Shown one piece after another: positions 1 to 12,565 of a stretch of DNA of 37,014 nucleotides. The notes under the pieces were generated by a model. The model worked only from the letters and a program-made list of their open reading frames with translations, did not search any database and was not told the origin of the DNA. Every line of letters starts with the position of its first letter. Position 1 is the stretch's first letter. The stretch covers positions 1-37,014 of the forward strand of contig VGPD01000020.1 of NCBI GenBank assembly GCA_016875635.1, written 5' to 3'. Origin of the DNA: Chloroflexota bacterium. Lineage in GTDB: Bacteria > Chloroflexota > Dehalococcoidia > UBA2979. The position numbers and the translations under genes are program-made.

Positions 1-47
1 CGGCCACCGCGGCCGCCGCCACCGGGACGAGGTCCCTGGTTCACCAT
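1..47 (-). CDS. rpsE: 30S ribosomal protein S5, N-terminal fragment
   Basis: Only the first 15 codons are in the window, reading [15 protein letters not shown] and running off the edge. The ATG overlaps the rplR stop as TAATG, so translation is probably coupled. The assignment to S5 rests on gene order, since rpsE follows rplR in the spc operon. A Gly/Arg-rich start is compatible with the variable S5 N terminus. The fragment itself is too short to identify by sequence. Confidence 0.7.
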   Translation of the reverse strand, partial: MVNQGPRPGGGGRGG

Positions 48-400
48 TAGAAGACCAGCCCTTCTTCGCGCGCCGCGTCCGCGAGGATCTTCACGCGACC
101 CGCGTAGCGGAACCCGCCGCGGTCGAAGATCACCTCGGTGATGCCATGCTGCTTCGCGCGCTGCGCGACCAGTGCGCCGACCTGCTTGGCGCGGTCACTC
201 TTAGAGCCGGTACCCAGCGCCGCCTCGCGGTCGGAAGCGGCAGCCAGCGTCCGGCCGGCGGCGTCGTCGATCACCTGGACATAGATGTGCTGGTTGGACC
301 GGAACACGGCCAAGCGGGGGCGCTCCGGCGTGCCGGTAACCCGGCGCCGGACGCGCGCGTGGCGACGAATACGGGCGGCGTGCGCGTTCTGCTGCGACAT
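47..400 (-). CDS. rplR: 50S ribosomal protein L18
   Basis: L18 binds 5S rRNA together with L5 in the central protuberance of the large subunit. The 117-residue product has the usual family length, a basic N terminus (about residues 10-30) and the conserved L18 ending [13 protein letters not shown] followed by a hydrophobic end. The start ATG overlaps the rplF stop as TAATG, and the gene's own stop overlaps the rpsE start in the same way. This points to tight translational coupling in the spc section of the superoperon. Confidence 0.97.
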   Translation of the reverse strand: MSQQNAHAARIRRHARVRRRVTGTPERPRLAVFRSNQHIYVQVIDDAAGRTLAAASDREAALGTGSKSDRAKQVGALVAQRAKQHGITEVIFDRGGFRYAGRVKILADAAREEGLVF

Positions 401-942
401 TACTTGCCCTTCGTCTTCTTCCCGGCCTTCAGCTTGATCTGCTCACCGCGGTACCGGACGCCCTTGCCGTGGTACGGCTCGGGCGGACGGACGCGACGGA
501 TCAGAGCAGCCTGCTGGCCCACGACCTGCTTGTCGTTGCCGTCCACATGCAGCAGCGTGTTCGTCTCCACGGTGAACGCCGCGCCGGGCAACGGGTGCAT
601 CTCCACCGGGTGCGAGTACCCGACGGTCAACACCAGGTTCTGTCCCTGCAGCTGGGCGCGATAACCCGTGCCCTGCAACTCCAGAGACTTGCGGAACCCG
701 GTAGTCACGCCGGTCACCATGTTGGCGATGAGCGAGCGGGTCAGGCCGTGCAGCGCACGGTTCTCTTTCGAGTCGTCCGGACGGGTGATGACCGCCGAGC
801 CGTCGGCGACCGTAACCCGGATATTCGGATGTACCTCCTGCACGAGGGAGCCCTTGGGGCCCTTCACCGTGCAGGTCTGACCCGCCATGGAAATCTCCAC
901 GCCGGACGGGATCGGGATGGGGAGCCTGCCGACTCGTGACAT
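400..942 (-). CDS. rplF: 50S ribosomal protein L6
   Basis: L6 sits near the GTPase-associated region of the 50S subunit next to the sarcin-ricin loop. The 180-residue protein starts [12 protein letters not shown] and carries the C-terminal L6 signature [14 protein letters not shown] before a lysine-rich tail. Length and two-lobed layout are normal. It lies 6 nt after rpsH and overlaps rplR by the TAATG junction, matching the standard spc order S8-L6-L18-S5. Confidence 0.98.
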   Translation of the reverse strand: MSRVGRLPIPIPSGVEISMAGQTCTVKGPKGSLVQEVHPNIRVTVADGSAVITRPDDSKENRALHGLTRSLIANMVTGVTTGFRKSLELQGTGYRAQLQGQNLVLTVGYSHPVEMHPLPGAAFTVETNTLLHVDGNDKQVVGQQAALIRRVRPPEPYHGKGVRYRGEQIKLKAGKKTKGK

Positions 943-948
943 CTCGGC

Positions 949-1347
949 CTACCAGACGTAGCAGAGCACTTCGCCGCCAATACGCCGACGCCAGGCCTCA
1001 CGGCCCGACATGACGCCTTGCGACGTGCTCATGATTGCGACTCCGAGGCCACCGAAGACCCGCGGAATCTCACGCTTGTTCACATACACACGCAAACCAG
1101 GCCGGCTCACCCGGCGGATGCCGGAGATCACCGCTTTGCGGTCCTCACCGTACGTGAGGTCCAGCTTCAAGAACTGGCGCGGACCGTCCACCACATCTTC
1201 GATGCCGCGGATGAAGCCCTCCGAGTGGAGGACTTCCGCGACGGCACGCTTCACCGTGGACGCCGGAATTTTGACGTCCTCGTGTCGCGCTTCCGCCGCG
1301 TTGCGGATGCGGGTGAACATGTCTGCCAGGGGGTCGGACTGGGTCAT
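949..1347 (-). CDS. rpsH: 30S ribosomal protein S8
   Basis: S8 is a primary 16S rRNA binder (helix 21 region) and in E. coli represses the spc operon. The 132-residue product begins with the typical DPLADMFTRIRNA and ends with the S8 signature STSQGVMSGREA. A gap of about 60 nt separates it from rpsN. I did not find an obvious S8-binding mimic in that gap, so autogenous control here cannot be claimed. Confidence 0.98.
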   Translation of the reverse strand: MTQSDPLADMFTRIRNAAEARHEDVKIPASTVKRAVAEVLHSEGFIRGIEDVVDGPRQFLKLDLTYGEDRKAVISGIRRVSRPGLRVYVNKREIPRVFGGLGVAIMSTSQGVMSGREAWRRRIGGEVLCYVW

Positions 1348-1408
1348 CCGGTACGCCTGCCTTCTCCTGCGTGGGTTCCGTTACCGCGCCACCAACATGC
1401 CGGTACGG

Positions 1409-1714
1409 CTACCACGAGGCCTTTTTTACGCCGGGCAACATGCCCTGCAGAGCCAACTCTCGGAACTTGATCCGAGACACACCGAAGTCGCGGATATACC
1501 CGCGAGGACGGCCTGTGATCTGACACCGGTTGCGGAACCGGGTCGCGCTGGCATCGCGCGGCATTTTGCCGAGCCGCCAGTACGCCTGGTCCTTCGCCTC
1601 AGCCGAGGCGGTCCCGTCCCTGATCACCGCAAGCAACTCGGCACGCCGCTTCGCGTGCAGCGCGATGAGGCGCTGCCGCTCTGCGTTCTTGACGAGCTTG
1701 GACTCTTTCGCCAT
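1409..1714 (-). CDS. rpsN: 30S ribosomal protein S14, long zinc-free type
   Basis: S14 binds 16S rRNA in the head of the 30S subunit. This copy has 101 residues and the E. coli-like long form. The C-terminal core [16 protein letters not shown] is present, but the CxxC...CxxC zinc knuckle of the ~61-residue form is absent, leaving one cysteine. It lies between rplE and rpsH (start 9 nt after the rplE stop), the usual spc slot, so it is the native operon copy and not a zinc-starvation paralogue placed elsewhere. Confidence 0.97.
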   Translation of the reverse strand: MAKESKLVKNAERQRLIALHAKRRAELLAVIRDGTASAEAKDQAYWRLGKMPRDASATRFRNRCQITGRPRGYIRDFGVSRIKFRELALQGMLPGVKKASW

Positions 1715-1723
1715 CGGACCCGC

Positions 1724-2287
1724 CTACTTCTTCGCGAACGGCATGCCGAGGAGTTCGAGCAGCCGCTTGCCTTCTGCATCCGTCTTCGCGGTGGTGACGA
1801 TGTTCACCTGCAACCCGCGAACCCGGTCCACCGTGTCGAACGGCAGTTCCGGGAAGATGATCTGTTCCGAGAGGCCGAGCGAGTAATTCCCCCGGCCGTC
1901 GAACGCGTCCACCGGCACGCCATGGAAGTCACGCACGCGCGGGAGCGCGGCGCCCATCAGGCGGTCCAGGAACTCCCACATCCGCGCCCCGCGCAACGTG
2001 ACGGCCAGCCCGATCACGTTGCCCTCGCGCAGCTTGAAGTTCGAGATGGCCTTCTTCGAACGACGGACGTACGGCTGCTGCCCCGTGATGGAGCGCATGT
2101 CGCCCGTCGCCGACTCGACGGCCTTCGCGTTCTCGATCGCCTCGCCCAGGCCGATGTTCACCGCGACCTTCACGACCGCGGGCACCTGCATGACGTTGTC
2201 GTAGCCGAACTCGGTCATCAGCGTCTTCGCGACTTCGTCGTGGTAGCGCACCTTCAACCGGGGGCTCGTGGAAGTGGCTGTCGCCAT
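1724..2287 (-). CDS. rplE: 50S ribosomal protein L5
   Basis: L5 binds 5S rRNA and contacts P-site tRNA in the central protuberance. The 187-residue protein starts MATATSTSPRLKVRYHDEV and contains the family core around MEFL/RLMGAALPRVRDF and the ending TAKTDAEGKRLLELLGMPF. The frame is open upstream to 2662, but the ATG at 2287 overlaps the rplX stop as TAATG and matches the family N terminus. The upstream extension is antisense-like sequence over rplX and is rejected. Confidence 0.98.
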   Translation of the reverse strand: MATATSTSPRLKVRYHDEVAKTLMTEFGYDNVMQVPAVVKVAVNIGLGEAIENAKAVESATGDMRSITGQQPYVRRSKKAISNFKLREGNVIGLAVTLRGARMWEFLDRLMGAALPRVRDFHGVPVDAFDGRGNYSLGLSEQIIFPELPFDTVDRVRGLQVNIVTTAKTDAEGKRLLELLGMPFAKK

Positions 2288-2604
2288 TAGTCGATCGCCT
2301 CCCCGCACTTCTTGCAGGTACGCACCTTGCGTCCGTCGTCCAGCACCTTGAAGCCGACGCGGACCGCCTGGCTGCACGAACGGCAGATCACCGCCAGGTT
2401 GGACACCGCGATCGGCGCCTCCATGTCGATGATCCCGCCCGCTTGCTGCGGCCCCGTGGAGCGGCGGTGCTTCTTCACCATGTTGATACCGGTCACGACG
2501 GCTCGGCCCGCGCTGGGCAGCACGGCGCGCACGGTGCCGCGGCGTCCGCGGTCCTTGCCCGCGAGCACCTGCACCTCGTCGTTCCGCTTGACCTTTGCGG
2601 CCAC
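2287..2604 (-). CDS. rplX: 50S ribosomal protein L24
   Basis: L24 is an early assembly protein near the exit tunnel. The 105-residue protein has the N-terminal KOW segment (VLAGKDRGRRGTV, about residues 13-25) and a C-terminal four-cysteine ribbon, CRSC and CKKC, that probably binds zinc. Translation starts at GTG, overlapping the rplN stop as TAGTG, and ends in a TAATG overlap with rplE. Coupling on both sides is visible. Confidence 0.98.
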   Translation of the reverse strand: MAAKVKRNDEVQVLAGKDRGRRGTVRAVLPSAGRAVVTGINMVKKHRRSTGPQQAGGIIDMEAPIAVSNLAVICRSCSQAVRVGFKVLDDGRKVRTCKKCGEAID

Positions 2605-2975
2605 TACAGCACCTCCGGCGCAAGCGAGACGATGCGCATGAACCGGCGGTCGCGGAGCTCACGGGCGACGGGCCCGAAGATGCGCGTGCCGCGCGGGTTG
2701 CCTTCCTTGTCGTTCACGAGCACGGCCGCGTTCTCGTCGAATACGATCACGGAGCCGTCCGCGCGCTGGACCGGGAACTTCGTGCGCACCACGATCGCGC
2801 GCACCACCTGGCCCTTCTTCACGTTGCCGTTCGGCTGCGCCTCTTTCACCGTCGCGACGATCATGTCGCCCACGGATGCGTACCGGCGCTTTGACCCCCC
2901 GAGCACCCGGATGCACAGGAGTTCCCGCGCCCCGGAGTTGTCGGCGACCTTCAGCCGCGTCTCCTGCTGGATCAT
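2604..2975 (-). CDS. rplN: 50S ribosomal protein L14
   Basis: L14 lies at the intersubunit face and is among the best conserved L proteins. The 123-residue product begins [18 protein letters not shown] and contains [13 protein letters not shown] before the ending SLAPEVL, all textbook L14. The start overlaps the rpsQ stop by ATGA. Length is exactly that of the family. Confidence 0.99.
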   Translation of the reverse strand: MIQQETRLKVADNSGARELLCIRVLGGSKRRYASVGDMIVATVKEAQPNGNVKKGQVVRAIVVRTKFPVQRADGSVIVFDENAAVLVNDKEGNPRGTRIFGPVARELRDRRFMRIVSLAPEVL

Positions 2976-3370
2976 CTAGGACGCCCATCCCCACCGGCGC
3001 CCGTCGAGGTGTCCTCGGCGGCGGCGTGTGCAGCCGATCGCTGCATCTCGGCGACCAGGTTGCGGTCGAGCGACTCCGGCGCGACTTCCGCGACGGCGCG
3101 CTCCGTCAGCACCTCGATCAGCGTCCACCGCTTCAGCTTGCTGATCGGACGGCACTCTTCGATGCGCACGGTGTCGCCGAGCGTGGCCGTGTTCTGCTCG
3201 TCGTGGACGTGGTAGCGCTTCGTGCGCCGGATCACCTTGCGGTAGAGCCGGTGCCGTGAGGCGCGCTCGATCTGCACGATGATCGTCTTGTCACCCTTGT
3301 CGGAGACGACGGTGCCCACCCGGCTTTTCCGGTTGACCGCCTGCCCCGTTGCCAATTGCTCGGCGGCCAT
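2972..3370 (-). CDS. rpsQ: 30S ribosomal protein S17 with C-terminal extension
   Basis: S17 is a primary 16S rRNA binder with an OB fold. The core (about residues 13-85) contains [27 protein letters not shown] and [13 protein letters not shown], which is the S17 signature. At 132 residues it is longer than the usual 80-90. The extra ~45 C-terminal residues are acidic and then Ala/Gly-rich and probably disordered. The stop overlaps the rplN start (ATGA). Confidence 0.97.
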   Translation of the reverse strand: MAAEQLATGQAVNRKSRVGTVVSDKGDKTIIVQIERASRHRLYRKVIRRTKRYHVHDEQNTATLGDTVRIEECRPISKLKRWTLIEVLTERAVAEVAPESLDRNLVAEMQRSAAHAAAEDTSTGAGGDGRPR

Positions 3371-3372
3371 TG

Positions 3373-3603
3373 CTATTCCTTGCCCGCGGCGGCGTCGATC
3401 TCCGCCAGGATCTCGCGCTCCTTCAGGAGCGTCCGCACACGCGCGATGCGCTTGCGCGCCTTCGCTACTTCCGAGTTGTTCGCCAGCTGACGCGTGGCGG
3501 CCTGGAACCGCAGGTTGAAGAGCGCCTGGTGGGCGTCCTCCAGTTCCTGCTTCAGTTGTTCGTCCGGCATCGAACGCAAAGAGGTGGTGACAGCACTACT
3601 CAC
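3373..3603 (-). CDS. rpmC: 50S ribosomal protein L29
   Basis: L29 is a small helical-hairpin protein at the tunnel exit. The 76-residue product aligns with the family through [23 protein letters not shown] and the basic [16 protein letters not shown]. The start is GTG and overlaps the rplP stop as GTGA. A later ATG (MPDEQ) is possible, but the upstream residues fit the family N terminus better. Confidence 0.97.
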   Translation of the reverse strand: MSSAVTTSLRSMPDEQLKQELEDAHQALFNLRFQAATRQLANNSEVAKARKRIARVRTLLKEREILAEIDAAAGKE

Positions 3604-4019
3604 TGGTACGCGTCCTCCTTGCCGATGACTTTCGTGTCCACAGGCAGCTTGTGGTGCGCCTTCCGGAAGGCCTCGCGGACCGCGGCCTCCGGCACGCCGG
3701 CGACCTCGAACATCACACGGCCGCGCTTCACGACGGCGACCCAGCGGTCCGTTGCGCCCTTACCGCCACCCATGCGGACTTCGACCGGCTTCTTGGAGAC
3801 CGGCTTGTCCGGGAAGATCCGGATCCACACCTTGCCGCCGCGGCGGAGGGTGCCCGTGATCGCCCGGCGGGCAGACTCGATCTGACGTGCGTCCACCCAG
3901 GCCGTGGTCTGCGCCTGCAGGCCCCACTCGCCGAAGACGACGGTGTTGCCTGAGTGCGCGGCGCCGCGGCGATGGCCACGAAACGACCGACGGTACTTCG
4001 TGCGTCGGGGCATCAGCAT
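3600..4019 (-). CDS. rplP: 50S ribosomal protein L16
   Basis: L16 organises the A-site region of the 50S subunit. I start it at the ATG at 4019, giving [19 protein letters not shown] and 139 residues. This matches the family start, and a GGAGGGG stretch at the end of rpsC lies just upstream. The frame is open to 4049, but that part lies inside rpsC. The conserved [13 protein letters not shown] and RMGGGKG segments are present. Confidence 0.97.
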   Translation of the reverse strand: MLMPRRTKYRRSFRGHRRGAAHSGNTVVFGEWGLQAQTTAWVDARQIESARRAITGTLRRGGKVWIRIFPDKPVSKKPVEVRMGGGKGATDRWVAVVKRGRVMFEVAGVPEAAVREAFRKAHHKLPVDTKVIGKEDAYQ

Positions 4020-4023
4020 GGCG

Positions 4024-4692
4024 CTATTCCCCCTCCACCGTCGTGACAACCAGCGGGTTGGTGTCCGGGGTCACGTCGCCCTTGTAGATCCATGCCTTCA
4101 CGCCGATGACCCCGAAGGTCGTCCGCGCCTCGGCCCGCCCGAAGTCGATATCCGCGCGGATGGTGTGCAGCGGCACGCGGCCCTGCATCTCCTGCTCCAC
4201 GCGGGACATCTCCGCGCCGCCCAGGCGGCCGCCGATCTTCACGCGGCAGCCCAGGGCGCCACGCTGCATCGTCCGCTGCACGGACTGCTTCATCGCCCGG
4301 CGGAACGCCACGCGACGCTCCAGCTGGTCGGCGACGGAACGTGCCACCAGGTACGCGTCCAGTTCGGGGACGCGGATCTCCTCGATGTTCAACCGGATGC
4401 GCTTGTCCGTGGAGTGCTGCAACAGGCCCCGCAGCTGCTCTGCGTTCTGGCCGCCGCGGCCGATCACGATGCCCGGCTTCGCCGTGTGGACTGTCAACGT
4501 CACCTGGTTCGCGTTGCGGTCGATCGTGACCTTGGAGACACCCGCCTCGGGCAGCGTCTTCATGATCAGGTCGCGCAGCCGCATGTCCTCGAGGACCAGG
4601 TCGGCGTACTGCTTGTGCCGCGCGTACCACTTTGACTGCCAGTCCTTCGTGACGCCGACTCGGAACCCGTACGGGTGGATTTTTCGACCCAT
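4024..4692 (-). CDS. rpsC: 30S ribosomal protein S3
   Basis: S3 forms part of the mRNA entry channel. The 222-residue protein starts [13 protein letters not shown], carries the KH-type GIVIGRGGQ loop (about residues 74-82) and ends with the S3 C-terminal domain ([23 protein letters not shown]). Its stop is 4 nt before rplP, so the two are almost certainly translated from the same mRNA. The start overlaps the rplV stop. Confidence 0.98.
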   Translation of the reverse strand: MGRKIHPYGFRVGVTKDWQSKWYARHKQYADLVLEDMRLRDLIMKTLPEAGVSKVTIDRNANQVTLTVHTAKPGIVIGRGGQNAEQLRGLLQHSTDKRIRLNIEEIRVPELDAYLVARSVADQLERRVAFRRAMKQSVQRTMQRGALGCRVKIGGRLGGAEMSRVEQEMQGRVPLHTIRADIDFGRAEARTTFGVIGVKAWIYKGDVTPDTNPLVVTTVEGE

Positions 4693-5030
4693 TAGAACTG
4701 GTTCCCCTCGACGACCACTTCGATGTGGCTGTAACGCTTCACCATCGGCGCCGTCCGTCCGCGGGATCGGGCGCGAAAGCGCTTGAGCGTGCGGGCATCA
4801 CCGGCGGCGGCGCTCTTGATGCGCAGGCCGTCGGGGTTCACGTCAAAGTTGTTCTCCGCGTTCGCAGCGGCCGACTTCACGACCTTCCAGACGATGCGCG
4901 CGCTCCGCTGCGGCATGAACTGCAGCAGGTTCAACGCCTCGTCGACCGGACGGCCCTTGATGGCGTCCAGGATCAGTCGCACCTTCTGGGGCGCGACCGG
5001 CTGGTCCTTGGCGAGAGCACGCACTTCCAT
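4692..5030 (-). CDS. rplV: 50S ribosomal protein L22
   Basis: L22 lines the peptide exit tunnel through a long beta hairpin. The 112-residue protein has the family start EVRALAKDQPVAPQKVRLI and the tunnel hairpin around RARGRSRGRTA-like residues near its C-terminal third (here RFRARSRGRTAPM). I see no expansion or deletion in the hairpin that would suggest macrolide resistance. It overlaps rpsS at 5030 and rpsC at 4692. Confidence 0.97.
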   Translation of the reverse strand: MEVRALAKDQPVAPQKVRLILDAIKGRPVDEALNLLQFMPQRSARIVWKVVKSAAANAENNFDVNPDGLRIKSAAAGDARTLKRFRARSRGRTAPMVKRYSHIEVVVEGNQF

Positions 5031-5314
5031 CAGCGCTTCCTCGTCGTAGTCTCGGACTTACCACGGTGGCCGCGGAAGGTGCGCGTGAACGCGAACTCCC
5101 CGAGCTTGTGCCCCACCATGTTCTCGGTGCAGAACACCGGCACATGGCGGCGGCCGTCGTGCACCGCGATCGTCATCCCCAGCATCTCGGGCATGATCGT
5201 GCTCGCGCGCGACCACGTCCGGATGATTTCTCGGCGGTCCGCACTGGCCACCGCGAGCACCTTCTTCAGGAGCTTGGGGTGGACGAACGGCCCCTTCTTC
5301 GTTGAGCGCGACAT
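5030..5314 (-). CDS. rpsS: 30S ribosomal protein S19
   Basis: S19 is a head protein of the 30S subunit near the intersubunit bridge. The 94-residue product begins [19 protein letters not shown] and contains the signature [18 protein letters not shown] and [13 protein letters not shown]. Standard length. It lies 9 nt after rplB and overlaps rplV. Confidence 0.98.
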   Translation of the reverse strand: MSRSTKKGPFVHPKLLKKVLAVASADRREIIRTWSRASTIMPEMLGMTIAVHDGRRHVPVFCTENMVGHKLGEFAFTRTFRGHRGKSETTTRKR

Positions 5315-5323
5315 CCGTCCCCC

Positions 5324-6157
5324 TTACCGCCGGCCCTGCGAGCGACGGCGCACGACGAATTTGTCGGTGCGCTTGTTGCTGCGGGTCCGGTATCCGAGCG
5401 CCGGCTTGCCCCAGGACGTCTTGGGCCCGGCCATACCGACCGAGGTCTTGCCTTCACCACCGCCGTGTGGGTGGTCGACCGGGTTCATCGCCGAACCACG
5501 GACTTCGGGACGACGGCCACGGTGACGCGCCCGCCCCGCCTTACCCAGCTTCATCTGCTGGTGCTCGCCGTTGCCCACACTGCCGACCGTCGCGCGGCAG
5601 CCCTCCGGCACCCGACGCATCTCACCGGACGGCAGGCGCAACAGCGCGTAGCCGTTTTCCTTCGCCATCAACTGGATGCCGTTGCCGGCAGAGCGGCCCA
5701 ACTGGCCGCCGCGGCCCGGGGACATCTCCACGCAATGCACCATGGTGCCCGTGGGGATGTTCGCCAGCGGCAACGAATTCCCGCGCGCCACCGGCGCATC
5801 GTTCGCGGAGAGCACGGTGTCGCCGACCTTCAGCCCGTCCGGCGCCAGCATGTACCGCTTGTCGCCGTCCGCGTAGGCGATGAGGGCGATGCGCGCCGAG
5901 CGGCCCGGGTCGTACTCCACCGCCGTGACCTTGCCCGGCACGCCGAGCTTGTCGCGCTTGAAGTCGATGATCCGGATCAGCCGCTTTGCCCCGCCACCGC
6001 GGTGACGGACGGAAATCTTGCCGCCCGAACGTCCGCTCGTGCGGCTCTTCGAGACGGTCAGACTCTTCTCCGGAGCCTTTTTAGTCAGCTCCTGGAACGT
6101 GAAGCCCGTGGCGCCACGACGTCCGGGGGAGGTGGGGCGGAACTTGCGAATCGGCAT
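5324..6157 (-). CDS. rplB: 50S ribosomal protein L2
   Basis: L2 is essential for subunit joining and peptidyl transfer. The 277-residue protein includes the RNA-binding OB/SH3 core and the conserved [17 protein letters not shown] segment with the histidine associated with peptidyl-transferase activity (about residues 222-238). A basic C terminus follows. It lies 3 nt after rplW. Length is normal. Confidence 0.99.
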   Translation of the reverse strand: MPIRKFRPTSPGRRGATGFTFQELTKKAPEKSLTVSKSRTSGRSGGKISVRHRGGGAKRLIRIIDFKRDKLGVPGKVTAVEYDPGRSARIALIAYADGDKRYMLAPDGLKVGDTVLSANDAPVARGNSLPLANIPTGTMVHCVEMSPGRGGQLGRSAGNGIQLMAKENGYALLRLPSGEMRRVPEGCRATVGSVGNGEHQQMKLGKAGRARHRGRRPEVRGSAMNPVDHPHGGGEGKTSVGMAGPKTSWGKPALGYRTRSNKRTDKFVVRRRSQGRR

Positions 6158-6160
6158 CGC

Positions 6161-6463
6161 CTAGATCCCCTCGAACAATTCGATCGTGTCGCCCGGCTTG
6201 AGCGTCACAATGGCTTTTTTCCAGGACGACGGGTCAGCTCCGGGGCGGCCGGAGCGTGTCCGCTTCCGCTTCCCCCGCTGCATCGTCGTGTTCACTTCTT
6301 CAACGGTGACGTTGAATGCGCGCTGCACGGCTTCCTTGATCTGCGGCTTGTTCGCACCCACCGAGACCTCGAAGACGTACTTCCGCAACCCCGCCAGCGC
6401 CGTGCTCTTCTCGGTCACGATCGGGCGACGCAGCACCTCGTACGGATGGATTTCCTTGGGCAT
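6161..6463 (-). CDS. rplW: 50S ribosomal protein L23
   Basis: L23 is the docking site for trigger factor and SRP at the tunnel exit. The 100-residue product has the family pattern IVTEKST early, then FEVSVGANKPQIKEAV and a basic loop (GKRKRTRSGRPG) before KKAIVTLKPGDTIELFEG. It lies between rplD (3-nt gap) and rplB (3-nt gap). Confidence 0.98.
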   Translation of the reverse strand: MPKEIHPYEVLRRPIVTEKSTALAGLRKYVFEVSVGANKPQIKEAVQRAFNVTVEEVNTTMQRGKRKRTRSGRPGADPSSWKKAIVTLKPGDTIELFEGI

Positions 6464-6466
6464 GAG

Positions 6467-7123
6467 TTACGCCTCCACCCGGTCGCGCTTCGCGGCGCGC
6501 TCGCCGCCCCACAGCGCCTCGATGCGGCGCACCGCATCCACTGTCAGCACGAGCGACTTGTGCGCGAGCATGTCCGCCACGTTCAACGTGTCCGCCGGCA
6601 CAACGCGCGCACCGTCCACGTTGCGCCCCGACATGAACGCCATCCGGTCTGAGGTCCCCGTAACGATCAGCGCGGACTGCCCCGCGCCCGTCGCCGCCAA
6701 CATCGCGACCACCGCTTTGGTCGACGGCGTCGTGAGGCCGAGGTCGTCCACGACGGTCAGCCGCTGCTCCGCAGCACGGGAGGAGAGCACCGACCGGATC
6801 GCCAAACGGCGCATCCGCTTCGGCAGGCGCTGCGTGTAGTCACGCGGCTGCGGGCCGAAGACGACACCACCGCCGCGGTGGAGGGGGGAGCGGATGCTGC
6901 CCTGGCGGGCCATGCCCAGCCCCTTCTGCCGGCGGATCTTGACGGTCGAACCCTCAACCTGGCCACGGGTCTTCGTGGAGTGCGTGCCGGCGCGGCGTGC
7001 GGCCAACTGGGCAACCAGCGTCTGGTGGACAACGGCCTGGTTCGGCTCGATGCCGAACACTGCGTCTTCCACGTCGATCTGCTGCTTGGCCTGGCCGGCC
7101 TGGTCAACTACCTGCAACTTCAT
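6467..7123 (-). CDS. rplD: 50S ribosomal protein L4
   Basis: L4 lines the exit tunnel and in E. coli represses the S10 operon. The 218-residue protein contains the L4 core (QLAARRAGTHSTKTRGQV and GRARQGSIRSP-like region, here GMARQGSIRSPLHRGGGV) and the C-terminal domain with NVDGARVVPADTLNVADML. Its start overlaps the rplC stop by ATGA. Only 41 nt separate tuf and rpsJ, so there is little room for an E. coli-like S10 leader. Confidence 0.98.
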   Translation of the reverse strand: MKLQVVDQAGQAKQQIDVEDAVFGIEPNQAVVHQTLVAQLAARRAGTHSTKTRGQVEGSTVKIRRQKGLGMARQGSIRSPLHRGGGVVFGPQPRDYTQRLPKRMRRLAIRSVLSSRAAEQRLTVVDDLGLTTPSTKAVVAMLAATGAGQSALIVTGTSDRMAFMSGRNVDGARVVPADTLNVADMLAHKSLVLTVDAVRRIEALWGGERAAKRDRVEA

Positions 7124-7833
7124 GCCGAGGCCTCGCTCTCCGCGTCGGCCGTGGCGACCGCGGTACCCGGAACGACCGGCGCGACGTAGCCCTTCAGCGG
7201 CTTCCGGCGGCCCACCTCCACGGTCACCATCCCGCCACGGGGGCCGGGGACGGAGCCTTCGATGAACAGCAGGTTCCGCGCCGGGTCATTCGCCACGACA
7301 AGCTGGTTCAACACGGTGCGCGTCACGCTCCCCATGTGCCCGGCCATGCGCTGGCCGCGGTACGTGCGGCCCGGCGTGGTGCCGGAACCGACGGAACCGG
7401 GGGCGCGGTGCCGGTCGGACTGGCCGTGCGTCTTCGGGCCGCCACGGAAGTGGTGCCGCTTCACGCCGCCGGCGAAGCCCTTGCCCTTGGAGGTCGCGGT
7501 GACCGCCACGAACATGCCCGGCTCGAAGCCCTCGCATGTCACGGTCTGGCCGAGGGTGAGCCCGGTCAGGTCGTCCGTACGGAACTCCTGCAGCCGCGTG
7601 AGCACCTGCTTCTCGAGGCCAGCGTTGCGCAGATGGCCGTGTTCCGGCTTGTTCGTGCGCTTACGCGGGCCCGCGAAGCCAACCTGCACGGCGGTGTAAC
7701 CGTCGCGGTCAGGCGTGCGGAGCTGGGTCACGAAATTGGGGCCGAGCTCGATCACCGTGACGCCGCGTACTTGGCCAGAGCCATCGTACAGGCGCATCAT
7801 GCCGGCTTTGCGTCCGATCATCCCGGTGGTCAT
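7120..7833 (-). CDS. rplC: 50S ribosomal protein L3
   Basis: L3 is an early assembly protein reaching towards the peptidyl transferase centre. I start it at the ATG at 7833 (MTTGMIGRKAGMMRLYD, 237 residues), 10 nt after the rpsJ stop and with an AAGGA-like ribosome-binding site. The open frame upstream lies inside rpsJ. The loop GGPKTHGQSDRHRAPGS and TYRGQRMAGHMG segments are typical L3. Confidence 0.98.
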   Translation of the reverse strand: MTTGMIGRKAGMMRLYDGSGQVRGVTVIELGPNFVTQLRTPDRDGYTAVQVGFAGPRKRTNKPEHGHLRNAGLEKQVLTRLQEFRTDDLTGLTLGQTVTCEGFEPGMFVAVTATSKGKGFAGGVKRHHFRGGPKTHGQSDRHRAPGSVGSGTTPGRTYRGQRMAGHMGSVTRTVLNQLVVANDPARNLLFIEGSVPGPRGGMVTVEVGRRKPLKGYVAPVVPGTAVATADAESEASA

Positions 7834-7843
7834 GCCGGCGTCC

Positions 7844-8152
7844 TTACAGCTTGATCTCGATGTCCACACCGGACGGCAATTGCAGCCGCATCAGCGTGTC
7901 CACCGTGCGTGACGTCGGCTCCAGGATGTCGATGAGCCGCTTGTGCGTGCGGGTCTCGAACTGGTCGCGCGAGTCCTTGTCAATGAACGGAGAGCGCATC
8001 ACGGTGTACCGCCGGATGCGGGTGGGCAGCGGCACGGGGCCGGCGACCACAGCGCCGGTGCGCTGGGCCGACTCCACAATCTGCTTTGCCGAGGCGTCCA
8101 ACACTCGATGGTCGAACGCTTTCAGCTTGATGCGGATGCGCTGCTGAGCCAT
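7844..8152 (-). CDS. rpsJ: 30S ribosomal protein S10 (NusE)
   Basis: S10 is a 30S head protein and the antitermination factor NusE. The 102-residue protein carries [24 protein letters not shown] and [21 protein letters not shown]-type core, and ends with [13 protein letters not shown]. It lies 41 nt after tuf without a visible promoter of its own, so it probably continues the str transcript. Confidence 0.99.
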   Translation of the reverse strand: MAQQRIRIKLKAFDHRVLDASAKQIVESAQRTGAVVAGPVPLPTRIRRYTVMRSPFIDKDSRDQFETRTHKRLIDILEPTSRTVDTLMRLQLPSGVDIEIKL

Positions 8153-8193
8153 GCCGGACCCCTGTCGTCTAACGTGCCGTCAGTGCTCTTCAG

Positions 8194-9393
<1,200 letters not shown>

Positions 9394-9451
9394 CAGTCTC
9401 TCCCCAGTTCTTCGACTGTCCGTCGTCCCGCCGTCAGTTCGGCCGCACCGG

Positions 9452-11542
<2,091 letters not shown>

Positions 11543-11586
11543 CGTCTATTCCTGAATCTTCCTGCGGCGGACGCTGACCGACTGGC

Positions 11587-12054
11587 CTACCAGCGGTAGT
11601 GGACGAACGCCCGGTTGGCCTCCGCCATCCGGTGCGTCTCTTCCTTGCGGCGGACGGCGTTGCCCGCGTTGTTTGCCGCGTCCAACAGCTCCGCGGCCAG
11701 CTTTTCCATCATCGAATGGCCCGACCGGCGGCGTGCCGAATCGCGAAGCCATCGGAGCGCCAGCGCCTGCCGGCGCTCGCCGCGGATGTCGATCGGCACC
11801 TGATAGGTGGCGCCACCGACCCGGCGCGGCTTCACTTCAACGACCGGCGTCACGTTGCGCATCGCCTGGTCGAACACGTCGACACCACGGCGACCCGTGA
11901 CCTCTTCGATCTTGTCGAACGCGGAATAGAGCACCTTCTCGGCGGTGCTCCGCTTCCCGGAATACATCAGCGCGGCGACGAACTTCGTCACCACCCGGGA
12001 CCCATAGCGGGGGTCCGGGATCGCCGGGCGGATCGTGGCGCGGTTACGGCGCAT
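11587..12054 (-). CDS. rpsG: 30S ribosomal protein S7
   Basis: S7 nucleates 30S head assembly and in E. coli represses the str operon by binding the rpsL-rpsG junction. The 155-residue product begins MRRNRATIRPAIPDPRYGS and contains NVTPVVEVKPRRVGGATYQVP. Only 12 nt separate it from rpsL, too short for an E. coli-like S7 site. Any such control would have to act elsewhere, for example in the rpsL leader. Confidence 0.98.
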   Translation of the reverse strand: MRRNRATIRPAIPDPRYGSRVVTKFVAALMYSGKRSTAEKVLYSAFDKIEEVTGRRGVDVFDQAMRNVTPVVEVKPRRVGGATYQVPIDIRGERRQALALRWLRDSARRRSGHSMMEKLAAELLDAANNAGNAVRRKEETHRMAEANRAFVHYRW

Positions 12055-12066
12055 CTGAGTCTCCCG

Positions 12067-12480
12067 TTAGCCCTTGCGTGTGCCGTACTTGGAACGGCCG
12101 CGCTTTCGGTTCTTCACGCCCGTGGCGTCCAACGCGCCGCGGACGATGTGGTAACGCACACCCGGCAGGTCCTTCACGCGACCGCCGCGGATGAGGACCA
12201 CGGAGTGCTCCTGGAGCGAGTGGCCCTCGCCCGGGATGTACGCCGTGACCTCGATGCCGTTCGAGAGACGGACTCGCGCGACTTTACGCAGCGCGGAGTT
12301 CGGCTTCTTTGGCGTGACGGTCCGCACCTGGGTGCAAACGCCCCGCTTCTGCGGCGACCCCTTGGGGGACCGGCGCATGCGGTTCTTCAACGTGTTGAAG
12401 CGGAAGCGCAACGCGGGCGCTTTCGTCTTCTTGCGAATGGGCGTCCGCGGTGCGCGGACCAGCTGATTGATCGTCGGCAC
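12067..12480 (-). CDS. rpsL: 30S ribosomal protein S12
   Basis: S12 is the decoding-centre protein of the 30S subunit. I start it at the GTG at 12480 ([10 protein letters not shown], 137 residues), because GAGGAG lies about 7 nt upstream and this is the universal S12 N terminus. The open frame to 12546 is leader. The lysines in [11 protein letters not shown] and [13 protein letters not shown], where streptomycin-resistance changes are known in other bacteria, are the sensitive-type residues. It is the first gene of the superoperon. Confidence 0.97.
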   Translation of the reverse strand: MPTINQLVRAPRTPIRKKTKAPALRFRFNTLKNRMRRSPKGSPQKRGVCTQVRTVTPKKPNSALRKVARVRLSNGIEVTAYIPGEGHSLQEHSVVLIRGGRVKDLPGVRYHIVRGALDATGVKNRKRGRSKYGTRKG

Positions 12481-12565
12481 GCCGACTCTCCTCACCCTTA
12501 ACCCGAGGCGACCGAAGCCGTGACGGGAACGCCTTGAAGGCAACATGAACGGCCGGACGGCCTGT

